41,565 nucleotides of DNA from Oscillospiraceae bacterium (GCA_015063885.1 SVTH01000007.1:1-41565), one strand, 5' to 3'; positions 14,494 through 22,631 are shown, numbered from the stretch's first letter. Notes: generated from the letters alone by a model not told the origin. Numbers and translations are program-made.

Positions 14494-14997
14494 ATGATTT
14501 TTAAGTATGCGAATTTTACCATCGACGTGGACGTGGAGCGTACACGGGCATTTTACCAACGTGCCGACGTTCCCACAATGGGCGAGCAGTGCGGATGTAT
14601 CCCCTGCCAAAATTTTGAAAAAGCCATCTTAAAAGCTCCCGACACGGTGCTTGATGCCTTGCGTGTGCTTGGGATCGATCCGCAAAAGCCCGCCGAGACC
14701 TTCAGCATTACCGGGGACATGGAAGAAGACGGAACCATTTGGTACAACGGCTGGTATCATCTTTGCGGAACCATCGTGGAAAGCCCCGAGGTCATACAGG
14801 AAATGCCCCTTGACCGCGGCGGTGCCGCCATTTCCTACCGTTGGGAATACTGCTATAAGCCCGATCCGCAATTTCCTTTTGCAGTTCTCCCCGTCCGGAG
14901 GGCAGAGCTTCTCCACCAAGATTTTCCCAACCCCGTTTTTCAATTGGAGATCGACGTCCGCCTTCCTTACGTTCTGGACATTCCGTTCAAACGATAA
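14494..14997 (+). CDS. Conserved-looking hypothetical protein
   Basis: 167 residues; ATG behind GAAAGGAG and a good promoter. It has FTIDVDVERTRAFYQ near the N-terminus, a CGCIPC pair of cysteines at about 32-37 (GEQCGCIPCQNF), and beta-rich GTIWYNGWYHLCGTI. No signal peptide or membrane segment. The CGCxPC-NF motif could bind metal but I do not know a function. Single-gene unit ending at a perfect terminator. Confidence 0.8.
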   Translation: MIFKYANFTIDVDVERTRAFYQRADVPTMGEQCGCIPCQNFEKAILKAPDTVLDALRVLGIDPQKPAETFSITGDMEEDGTIWYNGWYHLCGTIVESPEVIQEMPLDRGGAAISYRWEYCYKPDPQFPFAVLPVRRAELLHQDFPNPVFQLEIDVRLPYVLDIPFKR

Positions 14998-15004
14998 TAC
15001 AGCA

Positions 15005-15040
15005 AAAGCGAGGGATGTTTTACCTCGCTTTCTCTTTTTT
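15005..15040 (+). terminator. Terminator after the gene at 14494
   Basis: AAAGCGAGG/CCTCGCTTT, 9-bp perfect stem with 9-nt loop, then a T-rich run. The same stem sequence is used at 16880-16906. Confidence 0.85.
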
Positions 15041-15047
15041 TACGGTC

Positions 15048-15077
15048 TTGACTATTTTTCACCCTGTGTGCTATAAT
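15048..15077 (+). promoter_or_regulatory. Promoter of the glycerol-1-phosphate dehydrogenase operon
   Basis: TTGACT (15048-15053), 18 bp, TATAAT (15072-15077), 31 bp before the GTG start. Confidence 0.7.
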
Positions 15078-15108
15078 AGGGCAAAGAACACTGCAAAGAG
15101 GTTACAAA

Positions 15109-16404
15109 GTGGATATCAACAAGCTGCTTGGGGGAAGACAATGCGATTGCGGCAGGCATCACACCTGTGATATTGAATACGTCTACATCGAAAGCGGCGC
15201 TATCAAGCATCTTTCCGAAATTTGCGCCGCATATCGTCATATCTTGCTGGTCGGAGACGAAAACACCTTTGCCGCCGCGGGAGAGAAGGTTCTTTCCGCC
15301 CTTGCGGGCAAGGCCTTGGAGCAGGTTGTTTTTGACGGCAAAGAGCTTCTCGTACCCAACGAAATTGCCATTCAAACCGTGGCGGAGCGTTTGGATGGTG
15401 TGGAGATCCTTGTGGGCATCGGCTCGGGGGTGATCCAGGATCTGTGTAAATACGTTTCCTTCTTCCATAAGGTCCCCTACGTGATCGTGGCAACTGCGCC
15501 CTCCATGGATGGCTACGCCTCCAACGGGGCGGCCATGATCACCCACGGCATGAAGGTCACCTACCCCGCAGGACTTCCCAAGGCCATCCTGGGCGACGTG
15601 GATATTTTGAAAAACGCCCCCATGGACATGATCAAAGCGGGCTACGGGGACGTGATCGGCAAGTTTTCCGCCTTGAACGACTGGAAATTGAGCCGCCTGA
15701 TCAACGGCGAATACTTCTGCGATTACATTTACGACCTGACGTACCGGCAGATCCAAGCCACCCTTGCTCTGGCGGACGGGATCCTGAAAAGGGAAGAAAA
15801 CAGCATCCGGGCATTGATGGAGGCTTTGGTGGTGATCGGGATCCTGATGAGCTTTGCAGGCTCCTCCCGCCCCGCCTCGGGAAGTGAGCATCACCTTTCC
15901 CATTTCTTCGAGATCACGGGGATCCTGGGCGGGCAGGCGTACTTCCCCCACGGCATCGACGTGGCCTATTCCACTGTGCTGACGGCAAAGCTTCGCCAAA
16001 AGCTTTTGTCCTTCCCCTTCCCGGAGGAGATCTACCGCCCAACGGAAGCCGCACACCGAGAGAGAATGCAAGAAATTTACGGCCCCGTGGCCGAGGGGTG
16101 TATGGCACTCCAAAGCAAGATCGGCAGCTATAAGGCAAACCGTGCCGCTCTTTACAAGGCGAAGGAGGCGGAGATCAAGGCCATCTTAGCGGAAGCGCCG
16201 GGTGCAGAAGAAATCCAAAAAATGCTTTCCATCGTGGGGCTGGATATGGGGGAGTTTTACACCCTCTACGGCAAGGAAAAGCTCCTTGGCGCCATCCTCT
16301 ACGCCAAGGACCTGAAGGACAGATATACCGTCCTGTGGCTGTATTACGACTATTTCGGTGCGGAAGAAGAAAGCTTTGATAGACCACAAAGCAAGGAGGA
16401 ATGA
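15109..16404 (+). CDS. araM: sn-glycerol-1-phosphate dehydrogenase, AraM/EgsA family
   Basis: 431 residues with a GTG start (AAGAGGTT upstream). Family role: NAD(P)H-dependent reduction of dihydroxyacetone phosphate to sn-glycerol 1-phosphate, the mirror image of the GpsA product. The nucleotide-binding GIGSGVIQDLCKY and the metal site of the iron-containing-ADH superfold are visible: Asp181 (GYGDVIGK), His261 (SEHHLSHFFE), His281 (FPHGID). In Bacillus, AraM feeds PcrB to make heptaprenylglyceryl phosphate; no pcrB is seen here. It is followed after 1 bp by a hypothetical gene in the same operon. EgsA-type enzymes are archaeal, AraM the bacterial branch; length fits AraM. Confidence 0.9.
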   Translation: MDINKLLGGRQCDCGRHHTCDIEYVYIESGAIKHLSEICAAYRHILLVGDENTFAAAGEKVLSALAGKALEQVVFDGKELLVPNEIAIQTVAERLDGVEILVGIGSGVIQDLCKYVSFFHKVPYVIVATAPSMDGYASNGAAMITHGMKVTYPAGLPKAILGDVDILKNAPMDMIKAGYGDVIGKFSALNDWKLSRLINGEYFCDYIYDLTYRQIQATLALADGILKREENSIRALMEALVVIGILMSFAGSSRPASGSEHHLSHFFEITGILGGQAYFPHGIDVAYSTVLTAKLRQKLLSFPFPEEIYRPTEAAHRERMQEIYGPVAEGCMALQSKIGSYKANRAALYKAKEAEIKAILAEAPGAEEIQKMLSIVGLDMGEFYTLYGKEKLLGAILYAKDLKDRYTVLWLYYDYFGAEEESFDRPQSKEE

Positions 16405-16405
16405 T

Positions 16406-16891
16406 ATGCTGCTCTTGAATTACGATCTTTACGACCTGTACGCCGTGTTGACCGCGTTGCGGGCGGCACCTCAAAAGGAGTACAACGTACAAATCATTCA
16501 GACCGTTCTTCGGCTGCTGACCGAGCCGCAAGCTGACAATACCATCGAGGATAACCTTGTGAGAAGGAGATTGCGGGCGATCTGTAACCTTGACCAAGAG
16601 CTTTTTCGCTGGGTGTATACCGATAACGTGTATACTTACGGCGTAAAGATCGTGAAGGACGAATTTTGTTATTCTTTCCTCACAAACGGGTTCCGAATGC
16701 TTTTGGAATGCGCTGTTCATCGGGACGACCAACGTTTGGAGCTGCTTGCGGATGCGTTGCATAACGTGCCCATTTATTTCGCCGAGGGTTGCCGAAATTT
16801 CAAAAAGACCGTCAAAACGCAGTTTGCGCGGTACGACGGTATTTACAAAACGAATTTACTCAAGGATTTGTCCGATCACAAAGCGAGGTAG
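16406..16891 (+). CDS. Hypothetical protein coupled to araM
   Basis: 161 residues from the ATG at 16406, preceded by AAGGAGGA; the longer frame from 16358 overlaps araM with no ribosome binding site. Mostly helical by appearance (LLLNYDLYDLYAVLTALRAA), basic at the C-terminus, no signal peptide. It starts 2 bp after the araM stop, so a role connected to that enzyme is possible (context only). Its TAG stop lies inside the loop-proximal arm of the terminator at 16880-16909. Confidence 0.75.
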   Translation: MLLLNYDLYDLYAVLTALRAAPQKEYNVQIIQTVLRLLTEPQADNTIEDNLVRRRLRAICNLDQELFRWVYTDNVYTYGVKIVKDEFCYSFLTNGFRMLLECAVHRDDQRLELLADALHNVPIYFAEGCRNFKKTVKTQFARYDGIYKTNLLKDLSDHKAR

Positions 16892-16909
16892 TTTTTACCT
16901 CGCTTTTTT
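16880..16909 (+). terminator. Terminator of the araM operon, overlapping the stop codon
   Basis: AAAGCGAGGTA/TACCTCGCTTT, perfect 11-bp stem, loop GTTTT, then six T. The left arm encodes the last three residues and the stop TAG of the previous gene. Confidence 0.92.
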
Positions 16910-16955
16910 ACGTGTTGAGGGGAGGGGAGCGTTATTGCTACCCTTCCCCTCGGAC

Positions 16956-17316
16956 TGTCATTCTGAGCGGAGCCGCGGAGAAGGGGGTAAGGATAGGAAA
17001 GAAAAGGCGGTCCCGCGGCGGAGTCGAAGTTTTCGTAGTCGAGGCGCAGCCGAGCGGAGAAAACCGAAGCCTGCGATAGCGGGCTGAGGGATATGGTTGG
17101 GAGTTAGATCAGCCCTTCTGTAACGCAAGAACTGTTTTTAGTAACTGACGGAACGGAAAAAAGCGGTAGTGCGAAGGAGTAGCCATACCCTCAAAAAATG
17201 CTTGGCATTTTTTGACTTCCGCTTAGGCTCACGCCATGCGCGGAAGTTCGACTCGTGCGGGTTGTTTCATTGTGCACAGCCGCGACGGCTCTATCCCGCA
17301 CTCGCTCAGAGTGACA
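16956..17316 (+). repeat. ~360-bp dispersed TIR element, copy 1
   Basis: Starts TGTCATTCTGAGCG and ends CGCTCAGAGTGACA, which are inverted repeats with one mismatch. Inside lie a perfect hairpin TCAAAAAATGC/GCATTTTTTGA and an 8-bp stem ACTTCCGC/GCGGAAGT. Almost identical to copies 2 and 3 over most of its length. No transposase; non-autonomous (MITE-like) by appearance. Confidence 0.85.
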
Positions 17317-17371
17317 AACAGGGGTGGTGTTGTCGATATGCGTAGCGTTTTCACCCTTCTCGCCCCAGGTC

Positions 17372-17731
17372 TGTCATTCTGAGCGGAGCCGCGGAGAAGG
17401 GTGTAAGGATAGGAAAACGAAGGCTGTCTCGCGGCGGAGTCGAAGTTTTCGTAGTCGAGGCGCAGCCGAGCGGAGAAAACCAAGGGGTGCTTTGCGCCCC
17501 GCAGGGATATGGTAGGGAATTAGATCGACCCTTCTGTAACGTAAGAACTGTTTTAAGTAACTGACGGAACGGAAAAGACGGTAGTGCGAATATGTAGCCA
17601 TACCCTCAAAAAATGCTTGGCATTTTTTGACTTCCGCTTAGGCTCACGCCATGCGCGGAAGTTCGACTCGTGCGGGTTGTTTCATTGTGCACAGCCGCGA
17701 CGGCTCTATCCCGCACTCGCTCAGAGTGACA
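17372..17731 (+). repeat. ~360-bp dispersed TIR element, copy 2
   Basis: Same ends and internal hairpins as copy 1, in the same orientation, 416 bp downstream. The internal difference near 17480-17515 (GGGGTGCTTTGCGCCCC replaces a CCTGCGATAGCGGG hairpin) keeps a hairpin at that place, which points to selection for structure or to replacement of a stem-loop. Confidence 0.85.
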
Positions 17732-17993
17732 AACAGGGGTGGCGTTGTCGATATACGTAGCGTTTTCCTGCACAACGCCTCGCTCAGAGGTGACCATCGG
17801 GCGCCGTAACGGTAGCCGTAAAGGCTACGTTTCTTGCGCCCTATACAAAACGCCGCTGAAGCGTCGTTTTGCGACTGCGGTGCCGTTTGCGAGGTGATTG
17901 AGTGCGGATTTGAAGGTAGCTTCAGTACGCCGACGTTAAAAACGGCTTCGCCGTTTTTTCGACCGCGGTGATATGCGCCGTGCTTTTCCTCCC

Positions 17994-18057
17994 CCGAAAA
18001 CGACAGTTTTCGGCAATACGGTTTCTTTGGTTACTTTCTTTTTCAAAAGGAAGTAAC
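17994..18057. repeat. Two-hairpin REP-like element, copy 1
   Basis: CCGAAAACGACAGTTTTCGG (8-bp hairpin) followed by CAATACGGTTTCTTT and then a 13-bp stem with GTTACTT/AAGTAAC outer arms (18030-18057). The first 35 bp are identical to 20065-20099. Copies lie on either side of the GH30-DUF308 operon. Confidence 0.75.
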
Positions 18058-18074
18058 GAAATCTCCTCCCCCGT

Positions 18075-18108
18075 GAAAAAAGTCCACCCTTTACGGATGG
18101 ACCTTTTC
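18075..18108 (-). terminator. Terminator of the DUF308-GH30 operon
   Basis: Minus strand: AAGGTCCATCC pairs with GGGTGGACTT and runs into TTTTT, 7 bp after the glycosidase stop. Confidence 0.85.
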
Positions 18109-18114
18109 GTATGC

Positions 18115-19383
18115 TTACCAAACAAACGTGTTAAACGAACGGGGCTTTAACGAACGGTTTTCTCCGCCGATGGTCACGACCTTCTCGAAGGGGAAGGGAT
18201 TGGCCACCACGGCGGCAGTGGTGCCGTCGGGATTTCTGAAGACGGTGGTGTTGGAGCTCATTTCCCCGGACACCTGCAACAGTACCGCACCGGGTTTGAC
18301 GAAATGGGCAAAATGCTTCATCACGTAGAATTCGGGGTTGAAAACGTACCCCTCCTCGGTGACGGAAACCAGGGAATTCTGCTTCCAGCCCCAGGAGCTG
18401 ACCCCGTCCTTGGGCAACGCCATGTTCCAGTATACGTTGGCTCTGGCGCCGTGAACGGTGTAATGATGGATCATGCTCAGGGTGTACATGGCGTACTGCC
18501 AGGAGTTCTTCCCGTCCCCGCATTGGCATTCGCTCTGGATCACGTCCAGGTGGGGATAATCCTCCTTGGCTTGCATCACGGCGAACTTGCCGTTCCATTG
18601 ATAAGCCGCCCCGGTGATGGCGTTTTTCAGCTTGGGATTCTCCATGAGATACCCCAGATATTCCCCGTGCAGCCCGTCCTCGCTGTAGGGGTCGGGACCG
18701 TTGCAGGTGCCGTAGTAGACCTCCGCAAGGCCTTTCACTTCCTCCGCCAGATCGCAAAGGAAGGCCTCCAATTCAGCGGGGGAGTAGAGGCAGGAGGGGA
18801 ACTTCTGATCCGCAAAGAACTCGTTCTGGGGGCAGACGGCGTGGATCTTCACGCCCTTTTCCTTGTAGGCCTCCAGGAACTTACGGAAATACAAGGCGTA
18901 CGCCTTGCGGTTTTCCTCCGTCTGTACCAGCCTGCCGTAGTTGTAGACCTTGGGGAACTTCATCCAGGTGGGAGGGCTCCAGGGGGATGCAAAGAATTGC
19001 AAAGCGGGAGAGCGCTTCATGGCCTCCCGTACCGCGGGAAGGATATACTTTTCGTCCCGCTCGATGGAGAAATGCTCCATGGCGTAGTCGCCCTCGGTCT
19101 CGTTATAGCTGTACCAGCTTTCCGCAAAATCGTTGGCGCCGATGGAAAGACGGCAGTAAGAAAAGCCGCAGCCCTCTTCACCGAACAGGGCGTCAAAGAT
19201 CTCCTTTTGCTGTGCCTCCGGCAGGGAAAAGATGGCCGAAACGCAGATCTCGCTGATGCAGCAGCCCCAGCCGAAGAGGGGCTTGCCCACAGGCTCCCCA
19301 ATGGCGATCGGGCTCCCCGCAACAGGGGAGACAGCGCTGCCGGTCTGCCAGCGGGCTTGCTCGGTGGAAAAAATATGGATCAT
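18115..19383 (-). CDS. Glycoside hydrolase family 30 enzyme (glucosylceramidase-like)
   Basis: 422 residues, no signal peptide, so cytoplasmic. (beta/alpha)8 barrel enzyme with two catalytic glutamates: acid/base Glu188 in CPQNEFF and nucleophile Glu285 in QSECQ. FFASPWSPPTWMKFP and the C-terminal beta-sandwich (NPDGTTAAVVANPF) are hallmarks of GH30, which removes beta-glucosyl (or related) residues from glycolipids or oligosaccharides with retention. The substrate cannot be told. AAGGAG precedes the start. It lies 21 bp after the DUF308 gene and shares its promoter. Confidence 0.9.
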   Translation of the reverse strand: MIHIFSTEQARWQTGSAVSPVAGSPIAIGEPVGKPLFGWGCCISEICVSAIFSLPEAQQKEIFDALFGEEGCGFSYCRLSIGANDFAESWYSYNETEGDYAMEHFSIERDEKYILPAVREAMKRSPALQFFASPWSPPTWMKFPKVYNYGRLVQTEENRKAYALYFRKFLEAYKEKGVKIHAVCPQNEFFADQKFPSCLYSPAELEAFLCDLAEEVKGLAEVYYGTCNGPDPYSEDGLHGEYLGYLMENPKLKNAITGAAYQWNGKFAVMQAKEDYPHLDVIQSECQCGDGKNSWQYAMYTLSMIHHYTVHGARANVYWNMALPKDGVSSWGWKQNSLVSVTEEGYVFNPEFYVMKHFAHFVKPGAVLLQVSGEMSSNTTVFRNPDGTTAAVVANPFPFEKVVTIGGENRSLKPRSFNTFVW

Positions 19384-19404
19384 GAAAAGTGCTCCTTGCT
19401 GGGG

Positions 19405-19971
19405 TTATTCGGCGGCACCTTCCGCAGGCTGAGAAGCCTTCTTCTGCTCTCTGCCGCCCAGGAACCAGGTGACCACGTCGATGAGGGACTCTACGATGAG
19501 GGTGATGCCCGCTACCATCCAAAGCACGGCGGTGGAGGAGAAGGGGTTCAGCAGGATCACGATGGCGCACGCCAGGGAGATCACGGCGCTGATCAGCGCC
19601 AGGAACCACTTCTTGCTCTTCACACGGAGCATATCCACAGTGAGCTGCAGCTTGCTGAGACCGGTGACCAGAACCACGATGCCGTAAAGGAAGGTCATGG
19701 CAGGGAAAGCAACGGTGAACCATTCCGTCTTCACCACGCAGAAGATCCCCGCACCCAAAGCGCAAAGACCTTTGGTAAGATATTGCTCGGAAGCCGCCTT
19801 GACGGGCTCGCTTCTGAAATATTTGATCACCTCCACCACACCGAAGAGGAGGAGCAGGATCCCTGCGGCGATGATGATCCCCGTGGTGAACCCGATGGGG
19901 TCGATCAACAGCAGAATACCCAAAGCGATCTCAAAAAGACTGAGCAGAATACCGGTTTTGTTGTTTTTCAT
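19405..19971 (-). CDS. DUF308 (HdeD-like) membrane protein
   Basis: 188 residues from the ATG at 19971, chosen for GAAAGGAAAT upstream; the longer frame runs back through the promoter. Six hydrophobic segments in pairs (GILLSLFEIALGILLLIDPI at the start, FLYGIVVLVTGLSKL in the middle, ISLACAIVILLNPF later) match DUF308, a repeated short helical unit found in HdeD acid-stress proteins. Ends in a charged tail (GGREQKKASQPAEGAAE). First gene of an operon with the GH30 enzyme; a functional link is not evident. Confidence 0.88.
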   Translation of the reverse strand: MKNNKTGILLSLFEIALGILLLIDPIGFTTGIIIAAGILLLLFGVVEVIKYFRSEPVKAASEQYLTKGLCALGAGIFCVVKTEWFTVAFPAMTFLYGIVVLVTGLSKLQLTVDMLRVKSKKWFLALISAVISLACAIVILLNPFSSTAVLWMVAGITLIVESLIDVVTWFLGGREQKKASQPAEGAAE

Positions 19972-20004
19972 GGCGATTTCCTTTCGTTTTCTTCGTATGG
20001 AATC

Positions 20005-20033
20005 ATTATACCACGGTTTTTCCCTGTTTGCAA
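20005..20033 (-). promoter_or_regulatory. Promoter of the DUF308-GH30 operon
   Basis: Minus strand TTGCAA (20033-20028), 17 bp, TATAAT (20010-20005), 33 bp before the ATG. Confidence 0.75.
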
Positions 20034-20064
20034 GGGGGAAAGGCTTCCCCTTTACCGAAAAAAT

Positions 20065-20139
20065 CCGAAAACGACAGTTTTCGGCAATACGGTTTCTTTC
20101 GGGGCATGGGGTGTTTTCTTTTTCTAAAGAAAGCACCCC
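20065..20139. repeat. Two-hairpin REP-like element, copy 2
   Basis: The first 35 bp equal those of 17994-18028. The second hairpin is again built on TTTCTTTTTC but its outer arms are GGGGTG/CACCCC instead of GTTACTT/AAGTAAC: the stem changes, pairing is kept. Confidence 0.75.
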
Positions 20140-20141
20140 AT

Positions 20142-20170
20142 AAAAAGAGCCCTTCGTTTCCGAAAGGCTC
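20142..20170 (-). terminator. Terminator of the DUF1538-PII operon
   Basis: Minus strand: GAGCCTTTCG pairs with CGAAGGGCTC (one mismatch, 4-nt loop) and is followed by TTTTT. Confidence 0.85.
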
Positions 20171-20185
20171 GTTTCCGTATTGCGT

Positions 20186-20863
20186 TTAAAGACCCATGAC
20201 CTGGTCGATGGGGAGGGAGACCACGGTGCCCTTGGCGTCGCTGTGCATACCGCACTTCTCGCTGATGGCGCTCATAATGTCAACCTTCTTCCCCCGGGGC
20301 GCCAGGATCAGAACGATGTCCTTTTCCTCCTGAACGCTCTGCCCCCAGAAGGCCGTGGCGGATTCCCCGCCGATGCTTCTGCTATGGAGAACGGTGCCGC
20401 CTCCCGCTCCCGCCGCCTTTGCGGCGTCCATCACGTTGCCGCTGAATCCGCGGTCAACGATGGCGGCGATCAAGGTATACGTGTTTTCCATCATAGGGTG
20501 TTCACCCGTTCCTTCCGTAATTTCTTGGCTCTTTTCTTCGATGCTTTGCATCATGCGCATCATCAGGTTGGTCACCCCCGTGAGGGGAATGGTGAAGGCG
20601 ATGCCGCTGTTCACGGCGTCCAGACGGAGCTTTTCGTGAAGCAGACGGAGCATCTCGTTGCCGAAGGACTTCGGCACCATGCTGGCCAGAATGCATTTAT
20701 CCACACTGCCGAAGCCCAGGGTATCCATGATCTCGCTGGAGGCGGTACCCTTGGCGTTGAGACGGTACTGCAAGGGGAGGTCCTTCTGCAGGAACATTTC
20801 CGCCGCCTTGTCCGCCAGCTTGGGGGTTGCGATCAGCAACAGCAAACGGTAGGTATTGTTCAT
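20186..20863 (-). CDS. Tandem PII-like protein paired with DUF1538
   Basis: 225 residues, about twice a PII domain (112). Two ferredoxin-like PII units can be read: about 1-95 (YRLLLLIATPKLADKAAEMF, degenerate) and about 125-225 (TLIAAIVDRGFSGNVMDAA, then GAGGGTVLHSRS, a PII-type T-loop region, and VLILAPRGKK). PII proteins sense nucleotides or 2-oxoglutarate and bind transporters and enzymes. The ATGA overlap with the DUF1538 membrane gene strongly suggests it controls that protein, as GlnK controls AmtB. Only the second domain keeps the GGG(T/A) loop signature. Ligand unknown. Confidence 0.8.
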   Translation of the reverse strand: MNNTYRLLLLIATPKLADKAAEMFLQKDLPLQYRLNAKGTASSEIMDTLGFGSVDKCILASMVPKSFGNEMLRLLHEKLRLDAVNSGIAFTIPLTGVTNLMMRMMQSIEEKSQEITEGTGEHPMMENTYTLIAAIVDRGFSGNVMDAAKAAGAGGGTVLHSRSIGGESATAFWGQSVQEEKDIVLILAPRGKKVDIMSAISEKCGMHSDAKGTVVSLPIDQVMGL

Positions 20864-22395
20864 ACGGAGCCCTCCTCTTCCAGATCGATGATAAGGTCGC
20901 TGTCTGCGGTGAGACCTGCGGGAACCGCGGCGCTCTTCTGCAGCTTGCCGGTCTTCAGCTTATAGGCCAGACCCATGATCTGAATGGCGATGAGGGGTGT
21001 CAACGCCACCAAGGCCACCACGCCGAAGGCGTCCCGCATCAGATCCCCGCCCACGGCACTGCAGGTGCCGATGCTCAAAGGAAGCAGGAAGGTGGAGGTC
21101 ATGGGACCGCTGGCAACGCCGCCGGAGTCAAAGGCGATACCCACGAAGATCTTGGGCACGAACAGGGACATGACCAAAGCGATGATATAGCCGGGAATGA
21201 TGATCCAGTAAATGGGAATGTGCAACAGCACCCGGGTCAGCGCCAGGCCGATACTGATGGCCACGCCGATGGACATACAGCGGTTCATGGCCTTTACGGA
21301 GATGGCGCCGTCGGTGATGCTTTCCACCTGACGGTTCAAAACCTGGATGGCAGGCTCCGCCTTGACGATGTAGTAACCGATGAGCATGCCGATGGGGATG
21401 ATCACCCAGTTGTAGGAAAGAGAAGCCAGCTCCTCGCCCAGGAAGGTACCCACGGGAGCAAAGCCCACGTTCACACCGCAAAGGAAGAGCACCAGCCCCA
21501 CGTATGTATACAGCATACCCATAACGATACGCTTGATCTCACGCTTGTGGTAACGGCGGGTCAAAAGCTGGAACAACAGGAACACCGCCGCAATGGGAAG
21601 CAGGGAGATCATGACCTCCCCTGCGAAGGCGGGGATCTCGTAAGCAAACAGAGACACCACGTCACGGGTGGTGAACACCCGGGGAACCGCCCCCATGGAG
21701 TAAGCCGCGTCGGTGGGCTTGAAGAAGCAGCCCAAAATCAGAACCGCCAGAATGGGACCCACGCTGGACAGGGCTACCAAGCCGAAGCTGTCGCTGGCGG
21801 AATCTTTATCGGTTCGGGCGGAGGCGAGACCTACGCCCAGCGCCATGATAAAGGGCACCGTCATAGGCCCGGTGGTGACGCCGCCGGAGTCAAAGGCCAC
21901 CGCCAAAAAGTCTCCGGGGACCAGGAAGGAAAGGCCGATGAGCGCCACGTACAGGAGGATCAACAGCCCGGAAAGCTCAATGCGGAACTTGATACGGATC
22001 ACCGCCAGGGCAAGGAAGATGCCCACGCCCAGGGCCACCGTCAGGATCAAGGTCATGTTGGGAATGGAGGGTACCTGCTCCGCAAGCACCTGGAGATCGG
22101 GCTCGGAGATGGTGATGATGGCACCCATCAAAAAGCCGATGAGCACCATGATCCAGACCCGCTTGGTCTTGGAGATCTGGTGGCCGATGCCCTCGCCGAT
22201 GGGAGTCATGGCCATTTCCGCACCCAGCTGGAAGAAGCCCATGCCCAGGATCAGCATCAAGGCCCCCACCAAAAACAGCATCACCGTACCCACTTCCATG
22301 GGCACCAGGAAGATGCTGATGAACAGCACGATACCCGTAATGGGCAGTACCGCCGAAAGGGATTCCATTGTTTTTTCTCGCAGCTTGGGATTCAA
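20860..22395 (-). CDS. DUF1538 multi-pass membrane protein, internally duplicated
   Basis: 511 residues, about 12 hydrophobic segments. Two halves repeat the same signature: VAFDSGGVTTGPMTVPFI and IAFDSGGVASGPMTSTFLL, each with a preceding (I/V)LG-rich helix pair, the inverted or direct repeat design of a transporter. DUF1538 has no established substrate. Start taken at the TTG (22395) because GGAAGGA lies 11 bp upstream; the next ATG (22366-22368) has a poor site. A 16-bp perfect palindrome in the promoter region suggests control by a dimeric regulator. Coupled to the PII-like gene downstream. Confidence 0.85.
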   Translation of the reverse strand: MNPKLREKTMESLSAVLPITGIVLFISIFLVPMEVGTVMLFLVGALMLILGMGFFQLGAEMAMTPIGEGIGHQISKTKRVWIMVLIGFLMGAIITISEPDLQVLAEQVPSIPNMTLILTVALGVGIFLALAVIRIKFRIELSGLLILLYVALIGLSFLVPGDFLAVAFDSGGVTTGPMTVPFIMALGVGLASARTDKDSASDSFGLVALSSVGPILAVLILGCFFKPTDAAYSMGAVPRVFTTRDVVSLFAYEIPAFAGEVMISLLPIAAVFLLFQLLTRRYHKREIKRIVMGMLYTYVGLVLFLCGVNVGFAPVGTFLGEELASLSYNWVIIPIGMLIGYYIVKAEPAIQVLNRQVESITDGAISVKAMNRCMSIGVAISIGLALTRVLLHIPIYWIIIPGYIIALVMSLFVPKIFVGIAFDSGGVASGPMTSTFLLPLSIGTCSAVGGDLMRDAFGVVALVALTPLIAIQIMGLAYKLKTGKLQKSAAVPAGLTADSDLIIDLEEEGSV

Positions 22396-22430
22396 AACGG
22401 CACCGTCCTTCCAAAGAGTTTCCTCACGAT

Positions 22431-22446
22431 ATTATGTTAACATAAT
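22431..22446. promoter_or_regulatory. Perfect 16-bp palindrome upstream of the DUF1538-PII operon
   Basis: ATTATGTTAACATAAT, 36 bp before the TTG start; it includes CATAAT on the minus strand, a possible -10. Likely an operator overlapping the promoter (inference). Confidence 0.55.
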
Positions 22447-22602
22447 TTCCCCCGAAATGCAAGGTGCAAAACACACGAAAAACGGCGCCTTTTGGGGTGC
22501 ATATACCGTCACCTGCACGATTTACGGAAAAGCGGTAAAGAAACGGCAAAGAAAGCGTTTGTCCCCTCCCGTAAAAATTTCCAAAAATATCATGTTCCCC
22601 TC

Positions 22603-22631
22603 TTGCGCTTTTTCCCGTTTTCGGCTATACT
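22603..22631 (+). promoter_or_regulatory. Promoter of the flavodiiron fusion gene
   Basis: TTGCGC (22603-22608), 17 bp, TATACT (22626-22631), 36 bp before the ATG, which has TTGGAGGT upstream. Confidence 0.7.

Larger units (their letters stand above)
16912..18070. other. 1.16-kb intergenic region filled with repeats, no gene
   Basis: Holds two copies of the ~360-bp TIR element in direct repeat (period 416 bp, so 16956-17352 and 17372-17767 match including the short right flank), then a GC-rich stretch with several hairpins (for example AAAAACGG/CCGTTTTT near 17939-17960) and one copy of the two-hairpin REP element. ORFs here have no ribosome binding sites and shift between copies, so I call no gene. 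Confidence 0.75.

Noticed and set aside
16961..17483. Small ORFs inside the 360-bp TIR elements
   Set aside because: Frames differ between copies and have no ribosome binding sites; the conserved signal is structural.
18304..20127. 607-aa plus-strand frame across GH30, DUF308 and their promoter
   Set aside because: Antisense shadow of two well-supported genes; low-complexity Gly/His/Val composition.
20827..22440. 537-aa plus-strand frame opposite DUF1538
   Set aside because: His/Gln/Asp-rich shadow of a hydrophobic membrane protein on the minus strand.
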